Part shown: piece after piece, positions 1-8,315 of the stretch | Numbering within the stretch: the first letter of the stretch is position 1 | Layout of the letters: the number at the start of each line of letters is the position of its first letter | DNA from: Winogradskyella jejuensis | GTDB lineage: Bacteria > Bacteroidota > Bacteroidia > Flavobacteriales > Flavobacteriaceae | Direction: 5' to 3' | Assembly: GCF_900129745.1 (NCBI RefSeq) | Contig: NZ_FQWS01000002.1 | Span: 1,116,001 to 1,180,000 of the forward strand | DNA length: 64,000 nt | The notes under the pieces: model-generated | The model's input: only the letters and a program-made list of their open reading frames with translations | The model's database searches: none | Told to the model about the DNA's origin: nothing | Position numbers and translations under genes: made by a program

Positions 1-1142
1 TCATCTTCGGTCCAAGACAATTTTATAAGGCAAGATAGATTTCTAGCGATGTAATTATCTGATTGCTTAAAAGTTGTTGTTTCTAAATATTTGAGACCGT
101 TCTTAACTTCTTCGGTAATTGGGAATAATGATTTTAAGTTCTTTAAGTGGTCCCATTTTCTAATGTAATGCCAATTGTTATCGTAATAATGAAAACATGC
201 ATCAATACTATTAGATTTAAAAGCCTTAGAGACATTGCGAGCTGTTTCTAAATCTGGTAAAAAGAAGTTTAGGAAAGCACAACTCTCAACTCCGCCTTCA
301 GGAACAGTCCTAAATTCAACCTCTGGAATTTGACTTAATTCTGCCCTTATGATATCAAAATTTCGTCTTTGTATATCTAGAAACTCTGGTAAACGCTTTA
401 CCTGAGCCAAACCTACAGCTGCGTGTAATTCTGAAATTCTGAAATTATATCCTAAAAACGGATGGGACTCAGCACCTCTATCATTACCAACATGGTCGTG
501 GCCATGGTCACTGTAATGGTCAGCGTGAAGATAATATGCGCTATTGTTTGTAACAACCGCACCACCTTCTCCACAGGTAATCGTCTTTACAAAGTCAAAC
601 GAAAAGCAACCCACATCTGCAATACTACCTAACGGCTTACCATTGTAAGTTCCGCCAATAGCTTGACATGCGTCTTCCACAAAAACTAAATTATGCGTAT
701 CGCAAATAGATTTAAGCACATCCATATTACCCATACTTCCGCACATTTGAACCACCATGACAGCTTTAGTCTTTGGTGTAATCGCCTTCTCAACCGCTTT
801 TGGGTCTAGGGTTAATGTGCTATCAATATCTACTAATATAGGAATAGCACCAAGCATCATAATAGCTTCAAAACTTGCCACAAACGTAAATGTTGGCATA
901 ATCACCTCATCTCCTGCTCCAACTCCTGCTGAAGCTAGAGCCACAGAGACAGCAGCTGTTCCACTTGAAACTAATTGTACATAATTAGTTTTAAAAGTAT
1001 TTTGAAGTTCTCTTTCAAGCTCTTTTGCTTTCCAATGGCCATTACGCATACCGTCAAAACCGTAACGCATTAGCACACCGTTATCCAACACATCTTTAAC
1101 GCTATTGCGTTCTGCATCACCAAATAACTCAAATCCTGGCAT
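1..1142 (-). CDS. DegT/DnrJ/EryC1-family aminotransferase, KdnA-like (3' end cut by window)
   Basis: PLP-dependent sugar aminotransferase read from the ATG at 1142 to the window edge; the first ~380 codons are present. I see the aspartate that contacts the PLP ring (VEDACQAIGG, D157) and the Schiff-base lysine (FSFDFVKT, K186) followed by CGEGGAV. The N-terminus (MPGFELFG, then GFDGMRNGHWKAKELE) and the HADHYSDHGHDHVGNDRGAE segment resemble what I remember of KdnA, the 8-amino-3,8-dideoxy-manno-octulosonate transaminase that makes the amino form of Kdo for LPS. The family is sure; the KdnA assignment is from memory. A KdnB-like dehydrogenase, if present, would lie beyond the left edge. The thioredoxin-like gene ends 6 bp upstream, so the two may be co-transcribed. 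Confidence 0.85.
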   Translation of the reverse strand, partial: MPGFELFGDAERNSVKDVLDNGVLMRYGFDGMRNGHWKAKELERELQNTFKTNYVQLVSSGTAAVSVALASAGVGAGDEVIMPTFTFVASFEAIMMLGAIPILVDIDSTLTLDPKAVEKAITPKTKAVMVVQMCGSMGNMDVLKSICDTHNLVFVEDACQAIGGTYNGKPLGSIADVGCFSFDFVKTITCGEGGAVVTNNSAYYLHADHYSDHGHDHVGNDRGAESHPFLGYNFRISELHAAVGLAQVKRLPEFLDIQRRNFDIIRAELSQIPEVEFRTVPEGGVESCAFLNFFLPDLETARNVSKAFKSNSIDACFHYYDNNWHYIRKWDHLKNLKSLFPITEEVKNGLKYLETTTFKQSDNYIARNLSCLIKLSWTED

Positions 1143-1148
1143 AATTGA

Positions 1149-1571
1149 TTATAATTTTTTGAGAGTATCTAAAAAGGCTTTGATGCCTTCATCATCAAAA
1201 TTTGTAAAAAGTTGAGGCGCATATACAGAAGGAACTACTGCTATTTTTATAGAAGGAAACACACGATTATAATTGTAAGATGAAATTAATCGCTCATTAT
1301 ACTTAGAATCACGAGATTTTGTATTTACATCTATCTTGTAAACTACAAAGTCTTTTGTTAAAGACTTTAGCTCATCAGCCTTAAAAATTTCCTGCTTAAT
1401 CTTACGTTCTGTGCCACTATCCTCTCCATCAACAAAATAGAGTAATAAGGTTTTATCTGTATTGCGAGTTGACTCTATAGCTTTAGCATAGTTATTTTCC
1501 CATTTAACGTTTTGAGAAAAACTAGAAATAGCTATGAAACAAAAAAGGACTGAGAGTATATGATATTTCAT
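1149..1571 (-). CDS. Exported thioredoxin-fold protein without CXXC
   Basis: 140-aa protein starting at the ATG at 1571, which gives a clean signal peptide (MKYHILSVLFCFIAISSFSQ); an ATG seven codons further upstream would add charged residues before it and is less likely. The mature part looks like a thioredoxin fold: a WENNYAKAIE helix, then KTLLLYFVDGEDSG where thioredoxins have the redox CXXC, then FVVYKIDVN and the VFPSIKI strand resembling the cis-Pro segment. The redox cysteines are absent, so a disulfide reductase role is unlikely; such proteins occur in flavobacteria as periplasmic thiol-fold chaperone-like proteins. Function unknown. Confidence 0.75.
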   Translation of the reverse strand: MKYHILSVLFCFIAISSFSQNVKWENNYAKAIESTRNTDKTLLLYFVDGEDSGTERKIKQEIFKADELKSLTKDFVVYKIDVNTKSRDSKYNERLISSYNYNRVFPSIKIAVVPSVYAPQLFTNFDDEGIKAFLDTLKKL

Positions 1572-1626
1572 CTTGAAAAATTTATCTAACAAATATAGTA
1601 TTTTGAACGCTTAAAGTGCTATTATA

Positions 1627-2256
1627 TTACAATTCGATAACGGTCTCACTTAGTGGTTTTCTTACTTTTTTTAGTTCTGCAAACATATCATCTTTAGCGC
1701 GTTTCCCTACAGGTAGTAACAAAACCGATTTTAAGCCTTTTTTGTCTAGTTGAAGACTTTGGTCAAAAGCTTCAGGATTAAAACCTTCCATAGGACAACT
1801 ATCTATTTCTTCAATAGCGCAAACCGTCATTAAATTCCCCAAAGCAATGTAAGCTTGTCTTATAGCCCAATCTTCCTTCTTATCCTTTGGCATGGTTTCT
1901 ATTGTGGAATTTAGTTGATTTTTGAAAGGCTCAAGGATAGTTTTTGGCGTGTTTCTTATATCAACTATATTCTCAAAATGTTCATTAACATCGTTTTGGT
2001 TTATTTCGTCTTGAATACATAAAACAAGAAGATGCGATGCGTCTGCAACTTGTCGTTGTCCAAACGAATGCTCAACAAGTGCTTCTCTTTTAGGCTTATC
2101 TGCAACAATAACGAGTTTTAATGTCTGTAAACCGTATGATAACGCTGTAAGATTAAAAGCTTCCTTTAATATATCCAATTTAGAATCTGATAATATTGCT
2201 TGTGTATCAAATTTCTTAGTAGCATAACGCCATTTTAGCTGCTTTATAACATTCAT
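1627..2256 (-). CDS. NAD(P)H-dependent oxidoreductase, nitroreductase family
   Basis: 209-aa FMN-dependent nitroreductase of the NfsB/flavin-reductase type. The start at 2256 gives MNVIKQLKWRYATKKFD, the usual N-terminus with the RYATKKF FMN-phosphate-binding motif; the ATG five codons upstream is less typical. Other family segments are LTALSYGLQTLKLVIV, SHLLVLCIQDEIN, and the C-terminal CPMEGFNPEAFD and SVLLLPVGKRAKDD. It is divergent from the VIT-family gene with a shared 147-bp intergenic region. A TGA-N6-TCA palindrome lies there, but on this strand I see no matching -7 box at the 33-bp spacing, so I do not count this gene in that regulon. Confidence 0.88.
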   Translation of the reverse strand: MNVIKQLKWRYATKKFDTQAILSDSKLDILKEAFNLTALSYGLQTLKLVIVADKPKREALVEHSFGQRQVADASHLLVLCIQDEINQNDVNEHFENIVDIRNTPKTILEPFKNQLNSTIETMPKDKKEDWAIRQAYIALGNLMTVCAIEEIDSCPMEGFNPEAFDQSLQLDKKGLKSVLLLPVGKRAKDDMFAELKKVRKPLSETVIEL

Positions 2257-2326
2257 AGCTTTTTTTTGCAAAAATACGTAATACTATTCTGAATTTTATT
2301 TAACCTGGATTTAAATAAAACCGATG

Positions 2327-2369
2327 TGACTATTATCATATTTAAGCCTGAGAAAGCATTGTACTTTTA
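2327..2369 (+). promoter_or_regulatory. Crp/Fnr-type operator and -7 box for the VIT-family gene
   Basis: TGA-N6-TCA palindrome at 2327-2338 (TGACTATTATCA). A TACTTTTA box (Bacteroidota -7 form TAnnTTTG/A) lies at 2362-2369. The centres are 33 bp apart, which would place the operator near -40, a typical activator position. Confidence 0.6.
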
Positions 2370-2402
2370 TATCGTTCATCGTATAGAATAAAAGCAATAG
2401 GC

Positions 2403-3113
2403 ATGAAAACAAAGATATCGGGTTGGCTTCTGAAATTACAAGATTACTTAGGCGAATTTGTATATGGCGGTATTGATGGCGCTGTGACCACATTTGCCGT
2501 CGTATCTGGTGCTGTGGGTGCAAGTTTGAACAATTCTGTTATCATTATTCTTGGTTTTGCTAACTTACTCGCAGATGGTTTTGCGATGTCTGTAGGAGCC
2601 TATTTATCTGCAAAATCCGTAGCCGATAACAATAAAAAACTAAATAAGAATAAAGAAAATTTGAATGTCGAAAATGAGATAGATATTCATAAAATTCGTC
2701 AAATATATTCAGGCAAAGGTTACGAAGGGTTATTATTAGATGCCGTAGCTAATGAAGTTGTTTCAGAAAAAAAGCAATTAATTAAATCATTGGATGAAGA
2801 AAAGGCTAGATTAATTAAACCTATAAAGTCTCCATTTAAAATAGGATTAATCACCTATATTTCTTTTATTTCAATAGGCTTAATACCTCTCACTGTTTAC
2901 GTCTGGGACTTAATTTGGGAGTTTCCAGGTCATTTATTTATTTGGACGAGTATATTAACTTCATTTGCCTTTATACTCATCGGGTTTTTAAAAACATACA
3001 TTACCGAAACAAGTCGATTAAAAGGCATACTTGAAACTTTGATACTTGGCGCTATTGCTGCTACTGTTGCGTACTTTGTGGGTGATCTTCTGGAAGCTCT
3101 AATTGGGGGCTAA
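2403..3113 (+). CDS. VIT1/CCC1-family membrane transporter
   Basis: 236-aa integral membrane protein of the VIT/CCC1 family, which moves Fe2+ or Mn2+. The diagnostic N-terminus is present: YGGIDGAVTTFAVVSGAVGA in TM1, then ILGFANLLADGFAMSVGAYL in TM2 with the conserved GFANLLADG. A charged cytosolic segment follows (about residues 75-140, the metal-collecting helical domain in this family), then three TM helices to the C-terminus ending DLLEALIGG. It has its own operator/promoter. Its last 53 bp overlap the 3' end of the convergent lipoprotein gene. In a stress regulon it would fit sequestration or export of iron or manganese; the metal cannot be told from sequence. Confidence 0.88.
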   Translation: MKTKISGWLLKLQDYLGEFVYGGIDGAVTTFAVVSGAVGASLNNSVIIILGFANLLADGFAMSVGAYLSAKSVADNNKKLNKNKENLNVENEIDIHKIRQIYSGKGYEGLLLDAVANEVVSEKKQLIKSLDEEKARLIKPIKSPFKIGLITYISFISIGLIPLTVYVWDLIWEFPGHLFIWTSILTSFAFILIGFLKTYITETSRLKGILETLILGAIAATVAYFVGDLLEALIGG

Positions 3114-3738
3114 CCAAGTTAAGTTCTTCTAATGACATAATAACTACATTGACATATCGTTTCACCGTTTTTGCCAATTCTTTTTGGTTAGGGTCTGTAA
3201 TATCTATATACCCCTTCCATAATAGTTCTCTGTCTTTGGTTGGGCAGATACAATACATTGCTGTTTCCGCATGATAGACAGTATACTCATTATAATAATC
3301 TGGATTGTAATAAATGTCTTGGTACCTTAAATAATCGTCTTTAAAGCGTCTATAGGTTTCATCGTAATTTTTGTAATTACTTCTGTAAACTATTTTGTCT
3401 TCTACCCCAACTACTTTACTGAGAATGATAGTATCAAAATATTCATCAAGTAGCTTGTCTTCTAATTGGTCTAGTTGTGCTTCAGTAATTTGTCCGCTAT
3501 CTAATGAAAACTCTTTAAGGTCTAAACTTCTTTGTACCTCAATGCCTCTTAACTCTAGTTGGTTTTTTAATTGGTTTTCAAATTCTAACCTTGCCACCTT
3601 ATCTGATGTTACTCCTAATACTAAAACTTTTGTAGGACTATAAGTATCTGTGTCAGGACTTTTCCAGTAATCTACTAATTGTGTGTCAGAACAACTCACA
3701 ATAAATAGCGTAGCTAATAAAAATATAACTCGTTTCAT
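3061..3738 (-). CDS. Hypothetical lipoprotein
   Basis: 225-aa protein with a lipoprotein signal (MKRVIFLLATLFIVSC, lipidated Cys16). The following YWKSPDTDTYSPTKVLVLGV and a helix rich in Glu/Leu resemble the start of DUF4136-like lipoproteins, but I cannot place it firmly. A tyrosine- and aspartate-rich middle (YRRFKDDYLRYQDIYYNPDY) precedes ELLWKGYIDITDPN, a beta segment common in such envelope lipoproteins. It lies 5 bp downstream of the 147-aa gene and behind Hsp20, though a terminator separates it from Hsp20. The 3' end overlaps the VIT-family gene tail to tail. Confidence 0.75.
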   Translation of the reverse strand: MKRVIFLLATLFIVSCSDTQLVDYWKSPDTDTYSPTKVLVLGVTSDKVARLEFENQLKNQLELRGIEVQRSLDLKEFSLDSGQITEAQLDQLEDKLLDEYFDTIILSKVVGVEDKIVYRSNYKNYDETYRRFKDDYLRYQDIYYNPDYYNEYTVYHAETAMYCICPTKDRELLWKGYIDITDPNQKELAKTVKRYVNVVIMSLEELNLVSPQLELPEDHPQSTQQ

Positions 3739-3743
3739 AGCTC

Positions 3744-4187
3744 TTATTTTAAAAATCGTTTTTGTTTGCTTTCTTTAATTACCAATTTTATTAAATCAAA
3801 AAGCGTCTTCTTAATAGATTGGTAGCGCTTTTTAAATTCTCCAATAAGCTCTATTAAGTTTCTATGTTCTTTTCTATATACCGCTTCCTCTTCTAACTGG
3901 TCTATCCCATCTACCATAATAGACAGTTCCTTTTCGTGAGATTTTACGGCATTGATTAACACCTGCGTTTGCTTCACAATTTCGGAGAGTCTATTAACTA
4001 TAGATTTGCTTTCTTCAAAATGCTTATTATCTATTAATTGAAGTGTGTACGATTTAATCAAATCTTCAAAAAAGATTTGCTCTTCTTTATAAAATGATAA
4101 TTCTGATAACCATAATTTTGAAGAATCGTGCATGTCTTCAGCACTTAACCATTCTGTATGCTTTGCTTTAGTATGTATTGTTTTCAT
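3744..4187 (-). CDS. Hypothetical helical protein
   Basis: 147-aa soluble, almost entirely alpha-helical protein, rich in Lys and Glu, without signal peptide, membrane segment or cysteine motif. It begins MKTIHTKAKHTEWLSAEDMHDSSKLWLSELSFYKEEQ; the remainder reads as long amphipathic helices likely to form a coiled coil or helical bundle. It sits between hsp20 (70 bp upstream, with a terminator in between) and the lipoprotein gene (5 bp downstream). I do not recognise a family. Confidence 0.7.
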   Translation of the reverse strand: MKTIHTKAKHTEWLSAEDMHDSSKLWLSELSFYKEEQIFFEDLIKSYTLQLIDNKHFEESKSIVNRLSEIVKQTQVLINAVKSHEKELSIMVDGIDQLEEEAVYRKEHRNLIELIGEFKKRYQSIKKTLFDLIKLVIKESKQKRFLK

Positions 4188-4203
4188 GATTCTACCTACT
4201 TTT

Positions 4204-4241
4204 AAAAAAGCAGAGTGTGAAACACCTAAAACACACTCTGC
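4204..4241 (-). terminator. Rho-independent terminator after hsp20
   Basis: 10-bp perfect stem (4210-4219 with 4232-4241, GCAGAGTGTG/CACACTCTGC), 12-nt loop, followed on the minus strand by a run of six T. It lies 16 bp past the hsp20 stop, so hsp20 can be transcribed alone, with read-through into the two genes behind it. Confidence 0.8.
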
Positions 4242-4257
4242 CGAATTTGATTTTGAT

Positions 4258-4710
4258 TTAGATAACTTCTATAACTTTTTTAGGTGTTTCTTTAGCTTGT
4301 TCTTTTTTATGAAGGTTGAGTTTAAGAATACCATCATTATAAATGGCTTTAATATCTGCCATATCGTCAACAGTTTCTGGTAACCTCAAAGAACGCTTAA
4401 AAGCATTATAGCTGAACTCTTTGCGCATATAGTCTTTATCTTCTTCCTCTTTTTTTGTCTCTTTCTTTGCAGATACATTAAGTACATGATTTTCTAAAGT
4501 GACTTCGAAATCGGATTTTTTAAAGCCTGGTGCAGCAAATTCAACCTCAAACTCTTCATCTAATTCTTTAACGTTCATTGCTGGCATTAAAGAATCTTCA
4601 TCAAAAAAGTCATCGCTAAACAAAAAATCATCTGAGCTAAAAAAGTCTTTTAGCTGATTGTTATTCCATGGGAATAATCTGTTTCGATTGTTAAATTTAA
4701 TTAGTGACAT
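4258..4710 (-). CDS. Small heat shock protein, Hsp20/alpha-crystallin family
   Basis: 150-aa holdase chaperone. The N-terminal arm (NRLFPWNNNQLKDFFSSDDF) is followed by the alpha-crystallin domain: MNVKELDEEFEVEFAAPGFKK, FEVTLENHVLNVSAKKE, the Tyr/Arg strand YMRKEFSYNAFKRSLRLPE, and AIYNDGILKLNLHKKE, the A-x-x-x-n-G-v-L signature that closes the domain. Length is typical. It heads its own unit, with a TGA-N6-TCA operator 71 bp upstream and a strong terminator immediately downstream. Confidence 0.95.
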   Translation of the reverse strand: MSLIKFNNRNRLFPWNNNQLKDFFSSDDFLFSDDFFDEDSLMPAMNVKELDEEFEVEFAAPGFKKSDFEVTLENHVLNVSAKKETKKEEEDKDYMRKEFSYNAFKRSLRLPETVDDMADIKAIYNDGILKLNLHKKEQAKETPKKVIEVI

Positions 4711-4749
4711 AATCGTAATTTTTTTGATGTTAAACTTTTTCTAACATCC

Positions 4750-4792
4750 GTAATTTAATTACAGTTATCACTTTATGAAATGATTTTAATCA
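4750..4792 (-). promoter_or_regulatory. Crp/Fnr-type operator upstream of hsp20
   Basis: TGA-N6-TCA at 4781-4792 (TGATTTTAATCA). At the expected 33-bp centre spacing the minus strand reads TAAATTAC (4750-4757), a partial match to TAnnTTTG. This is the weakest -7 box of the set. Confidence 0.45.
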
Positions 4793-4800
4793 GTTTAGCT

Positions 4801-6174
4801 TTAAACGATTAGCTGTTCTACATCAGTAATCTTAGGAACTTTTACAAACCAATTGTATGTTGTCTCTAATTTTACTCTAAAGGTGTTTAATGCTGATGCC
4901 TCGCCGTGAATTAAATAAACTTGCTCTGGCACATTTTTGATGTTACTAACCCAGGCTAAAAGCTCCTCTTGATCGGCATGAGCAGATAAACTTTCGATAT
5001 GTTTTATTTGTGCATTAACCGGATAGTATTTACCAAAAAATTTGATTTCATGTACACCATCTTTAAGTTGACGTCCTCGAGTTCCTTCTGCTTGATACCC
5101 CACTAACAAAACTGTAGTTGATGGTTCATCAATAAATTGCTGTAAATAAGTTAAGACTCTTCCACCAGTAACCATACCACTACCAGCAATAACAACTTTA
5201 GGTCTTTTATTATCTATGGTTTCCCAAGTTTCTCTATATGAACTCACAATATTTACATACTCGCACATCGCATAATACTCAGAAGATGATAATCGGTGCC
5301 ACTTAGGAAATCTTTTAAAAACGTCTAAAACATTGTTCCCCATTGGACTATCTATAAATATGGGAATATTTGGAATTCTGTGCGCTTTGTATAATTTCCA
5401 GAGAATATACATAAGTGTCTGAAGACGCTCAACTGCAAAGCTTGGTATGATTAAATTACCTTGATTATGTATCGTTTTATTAATGAGGTCAATGAGTATA
5501 GTTTCAATATCTTGCTCCGGATGTTTCTTATCTCCATAAGTACTTTCTATAAACAGATAATCTGCCCATTCTGGTTTTTTAGGGTCATTTAGCAGATAAT
5601 CATTGTTTCTACCTACATCACCAGAAAAAACAAAGCGCTTTCCATTAATGTCTATTTCTATGAAAGTTGCTCCAATAATATGACCGTTATACTGAAATCT
5701 TGCTGATATATTTTCTGATAGTGTTAACCATTTATCTTCTTGAATGACTTCAAAAAAAGTAATCGCTTTTTCTGCTTCTTCAATTGTATAAAATGGTAAT
5801 GCTGGCTTATGCTTAGTGTATTTTTCTTTATTAGCTTTTTTGGCATCTTCCTCATGAATTTTGGCACTATCTAGCAAAATAATTTGAGCTATGGCTAACG
5901 TTGGAGCTGTACCATATATTTTTCCTTTAAAACCTTGCTTTATTAGTCTTGGCAAATACCCTACATGATCTAAATGACCATGAGTTAATAGTACCACATC
6001 GATACTTGACACATCTATAGGTAAATCAACCCAATTAAGTTCTCTTAGCTTCTTTAGTCCTTGAAACATACCACAATCGATAAGAATATTGAACTCTGAA
6101 GTTTCTAGCAAAAATTTAGATCCAGTTACTGTGCTTGCTCCGCCCAGAAAATTCACTTTTACTATTGGTTTCAT
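4801..6174 (-). CDS. MBL-fold metallo-hydrolase with beta-CASP and RMMBL domains (RNase-like)
   Basis: 457-aa protein of the CPSF-73/RNase J-like group, probably an RNA endonuclease. The metal site is intact: LTHGHLDH (HxHxDH, near residue 65), a later GDVGR aspartate, SLSAHAD and LIHGEASA near the C-terminus. The beta-CASP insert lies between about residues 205 and 370, and VVIAGSGMVTGGRVLTYLQ is the characteristic segment before the RMMBL domain. No signal peptide. Its start overlaps the stop of the ATP-cone gene by 4 bp, so the two are translationally coupled. Such RNases commonly mature or degrade RNA; the substrate here is unknown. Confidence 0.9.
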   Translation of the reverse strand: MKPIVKVNFLGGASTVTGSKFLLETSEFNILIDCGMFQGLKKLRELNWVDLPIDVSSIDVVLLTHGHLDHVGYLPRLIKQGFKGKIYGTAPTLAIAQIILLDSAKIHEEDAKKANKEKYTKHKPALPFYTIEEAEKAITFFEVIQEDKWLTLSENISARFQYNGHIIGATFIEIDINGKRFVFSGDVGRNNDYLLNDPKKPEWADYLFIESTYGDKKHPEQDIETILIDLINKTIHNQGNLIIPSFAVERLQTLMYILWKLYKAHRIPNIPIFIDSPMGNNVLDVFKRFPKWHRLSSSEYYAMCEYVNIVSSYRETWETIDNKRPKVVIAGSGMVTGGRVLTYLQQFIDEPSTTVLLVGYQAEGTRGRQLKDGVHEIKFFGKYYPVNAQIKHIESLSAHADQEELLAWVSNIKNVPEQVYLIHGEASALNTFRVKLETTYNWFVKVPKITDVEQLIV

Positions 6175-7028
6175 TCGTATTGAATTGAGTAATTACAAAG
6201 TAGTTCTATCTCATTAAGAATTTTTTCTTTTCTTTCTTCTGAAATTCCTAGGTGATCTAAATAAAAGACATCTCCTATAAGTTGCCTACATAAGACAATA
6301 CTTCTACTCAGTAAAAATTGTTTCTCACGCTTTGTGAGTAATGTAGACACCGTTATAGGGTAAAGTCCTAAATTATCTATCCTATCTCTTAAACTCTCTC
6401 CCTCTGGATAATCCCAACTTAGCAAATACAATCCGCAACAACGACCGTATTTTACCGCATCTTCTGTAAAACGTGTATTAGTAACTACCCATCCTGCATT
6501 GAGTTTAGTTCCATTTTCACTTACATTATTCCAATGCTCTTTTACGTCTTGAAATCTTGAATTAATATAAAGAGGTACTTTAACATTACAATTTAATCCT
6601 TGTTCTCCATGGAATTTACATTCAATAACTGTGGTTTCGTTCCCTTTATGTGCAACAACATCTATCTCATGAGATACACATTTGCCTTGCAACACTTCGC
6701 CAACAAAAGCATCATAACCCGAATATTGTAATAGCGCTTTTATAAATCTTTCAAAAGGAAATCCTGTAGGCCCAAGCTCATAGATGGCCTTTTTAAGTTT
6801 GTACTTAGACGCCATATAGCTTTTCTTCTTTTTAAGAATAGCATATGCTCTATTGTAAATTTCATTAGTAGAAATTCCTTGATAAAGTTCATCTCGTACA
6901 GTGTCTATAATAGAATTAATAGTTTCTCTGCTTGCTCCAATTCTTTTTAGTGAAGACCGCAATTTGCTTAAAGAAAACTTAACTTTCTTGCCACTAGATT
7001 TGATAATATCAATGTTGTTTTTATCCAT
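6171..7028 (-). CDS. ATP-cone domain fused to a PD-(D/E)xK nuclease-like domain
   Basis: 285-aa protein. Residues ~8-95 form an ATP-cone, the nucleotide-sensing module of ribonucleotide reductase and NrdR (VKFSLSKLRSSLKRIGAS, then GISTNEIYNRAYAILKKK). Residues ~100-200 look like a restriction-endonuclease (Mrr-like) fold: GPTGFPFERFIKALLQYSGYDA, then HEIDVVAHKGNETTVIECKFH, which supplies the Asp and the E-x-K of the catalytic core. Nucleotide level might therefore control nucleic-acid cleavage; that is inference. It is co-transcribed with the overlapping MBL/RNase gene and follows the release-factor-like gene by 19 bp. Confidence 0.82.
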   Translation of the reverse strand: MDKNNIDIIKSSGKKVKFSLSKLRSSLKRIGASRETINSIIDTVRDELYQGISTNEIYNRAYAILKKKKSYMASKYKLKKAIYELGPTGFPFERFIKALLQYSGYDAFVGEVLQGKCVSHEIDVVAHKGNETTVIECKFHGEQGLNCNVKVPLYINSRFQDVKEHWNNVSENGTKLNAGWVVTNTRFTEDAVKYGRCCGLYLLSWDYPEGESLRDRIDNLGLYPITVSTLLTKREKQFLLSRSIVLCRQLIGDVFYLDHLGISEERKEKILNEIELLCNYSIQYE

Positions 7029-7047
7029 GATTTGGAAATAATGAAGA

Positions 7048-7452
7048 CTACTGTTTTGGCATGTAAAACTCTTTTACAAAAGCCTTTAGTTGATTATCAG
7101 TCATCTTTTGAGACTTTACAACTTCTCGGACTTTTTTATCTAAATTCTTATAATCTTGTTTAATAACTTTTGCAAATTGCTGTATCATTTGAGATGGTCC
7201 TAAAATAATGAGCCCTTTAATCTCTTCTCCTATATTTGAAATGACGTCATTAAAAAACTGTTTGGTTTTTTGTTTCTGACGCTCTAATACTTTTCTGTCT
7301 TTTATAATTTCTGTAGCACCACCAGGGCGTCCCATCATTTGAAATGTAGATTCATCTTCTTGGGATTTAATCGTAATCATATCCACACTTTCCGCTGTAA
7401 CACTTAATATGTGTGCTTTCTCTTTGTCTATCCAAATACCTATATTTTTCAT
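7048..7452 (-). CDS. eRF1-domain-like (baeRF-type) small protein
   Basis: 134-aa protein starting MKNIGIWIDKEKAHILSV, the pattern of the bacterial archaeo-eukaryotic release factor (eRF1 domain 2-like/host-attachment) families, where a ribonuclease-H-like fold carries a conserved Asp and Lys. A second strand-turn GLIILGPSQMIQQFAKVI and the lysine-rich helix KLDKKVREVVKSQKM fit the same fold. No GGQ motif is visible, so it should not act as a classical release factor. Roles in ribosome rescue under stress have been proposed for this family. It sits 11 bp behind a universal stress protein gene and ahead of the ATP-cone/MBL pair. Confidence 0.6.
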   Translation of the reverse strand: MKNIGIWIDKEKAHILSVTAESVDMITIKSQEDESTFQMMGRPGGATEIIKDRKVLERQKQKTKQFFNDVISNIGEEIKGLIILGPSQMIQQFAKVIKQDYKNLDKKVREVVKSQKMTDNQLKAFVKEFYMPKQ

Positions 7453-7463
7453 AATTCTAAATT

Positions 7464-8315
7464 TTAATTTTTTAAATCGTGCATTACAAGTATTGGTACT
7501 TTGGAGTTGTAACCTACTTCTTTTACTAAAGCTTGATTTAAAATACTTCCAAAAAACAAGTGCTTCTTATTTATAAATGCTATCATATCACTCTCTCTAC
7601 TTTCAACAAAGCAACTTATCGCTGAATGAACCGAAATATTTCTAATTACTCTGAAATTATGGTTGATTTCCTCGAAATACTCTTCTAAAAGCACTTTATT
7701 TTTTAATTGATATTCACTTAACTCACCTTCGTTTACATATATAACCTGTACAGTTGCAAAAGACTTTTTAGCTATTTCTATAAGAAAGTTCAACTCTCTT
7801 CTTTTAAAAGGAATTTTATAATCAGTGGGAAAAACAATCTCTTTTGGTAGAGCATAATCTGCCTCTTGTGGAACTACAAGAACTGGACAATTACGTACTT
7901 TTTCCATAACGTTGACGGCAGTACTACCATAGACAGAAGTTCTTGAGTCTGTTTCTCCTTTAGACCCCATGACAATTATATCTATGTCCTTATTATCTAC
8001 AACAGTTTTAATTGCTTCTAGAGTATCATTAAACATAGATATAGTTGTAAAATGATGATTGGGCTGTGTCTCTCTTTTAATGATTAACATGTCTAGCATT
8101 CTGTTTAAGCCTGTTTCAGAATGCACCTTAGCACTTTCATAAAGTTCACTGCCTGGTTCCATGTTTAAAAGACTTTTCATTACATTCCCGCTTAAAGAAA
8201 ATACATTTAAAAGAAAAAAATCGCAATCATCATCTTTATATAATTCAAGTGCATAATTAATAGCGTGCCATGAATTTTTTGAAAAATCTGTAGGAAATAA
8301 TATTTTACGTTTCAT
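7464..8315 (-). CDS. Universal stress protein, tandem UspA domains (first of five)
   Basis: Two Usp domains in 283 residues. The start is set at 8315 (MKRKILFPTDFSKNSWHA) because the promoter's -7 box at 8337-8344 puts transcription start near 8333, which is the first base of the longer frame; all paralogues also begin M-K-x-x-L-x-P-T-D-F-S. The N-terminal domain keeps the ATP-binding G-2x-G-9x-G-S signature (GSKGETDSRTSVYGS); the C-terminal domain lacks it. Its own operator (8368-8379) makes it first gene of an operon usp - baeRF-like - ATP-cone - MBL RNase. Usps are cytosolic and modulate survival in stress or low oxygen by unclear means. Confidence 0.92.
   Translation of the reverse strand: MKRKILFPTDFSKNSWHAINYALELYKDDDCDFFLLNVFSLSGNVMKSLLNMEPGSELYESAKVHSETGLNRMLDMLIIKRETQPNHHFTTISMFNDTLEAIKTVVDNKDIDIIVMGSKGETDSRTSVYGSTAVNVMEKVRNCPVLVVPQEADYALPKEIVFPTDYKIPFKRRELNFLIEIAKKSFATVQVIYVNEGELSEYQLKNKVLLEEYFEEINHNFRVIRNISVHSAISCFVESRESDMIAFINKKHLFFGSILNQALVKEVGYNSKVPILVMHDLKN

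Noticed and set aside
757-984. Open frame on the plus strand with a hydrophobic start
   Set aside because: Antisense to the aminotransferase gene, whose catalytic motifs are read on the other strand.
2257-2338. Nitroreductase gene as member of the TGA-N6-TCA regulon
   Set aside because: No TAnnTTTG/A box occurs on its strand at the 33-bp spacing; only the VIT-family gene side has one.
3061-3113. Sequencing error causing the 53-bp convergent gene overlap
   Set aside because: Both reading frames stay in register to natural C-termini; tail-to-tail overlaps of this size occur, and a second (26 bp) is seen at 59901-59926.
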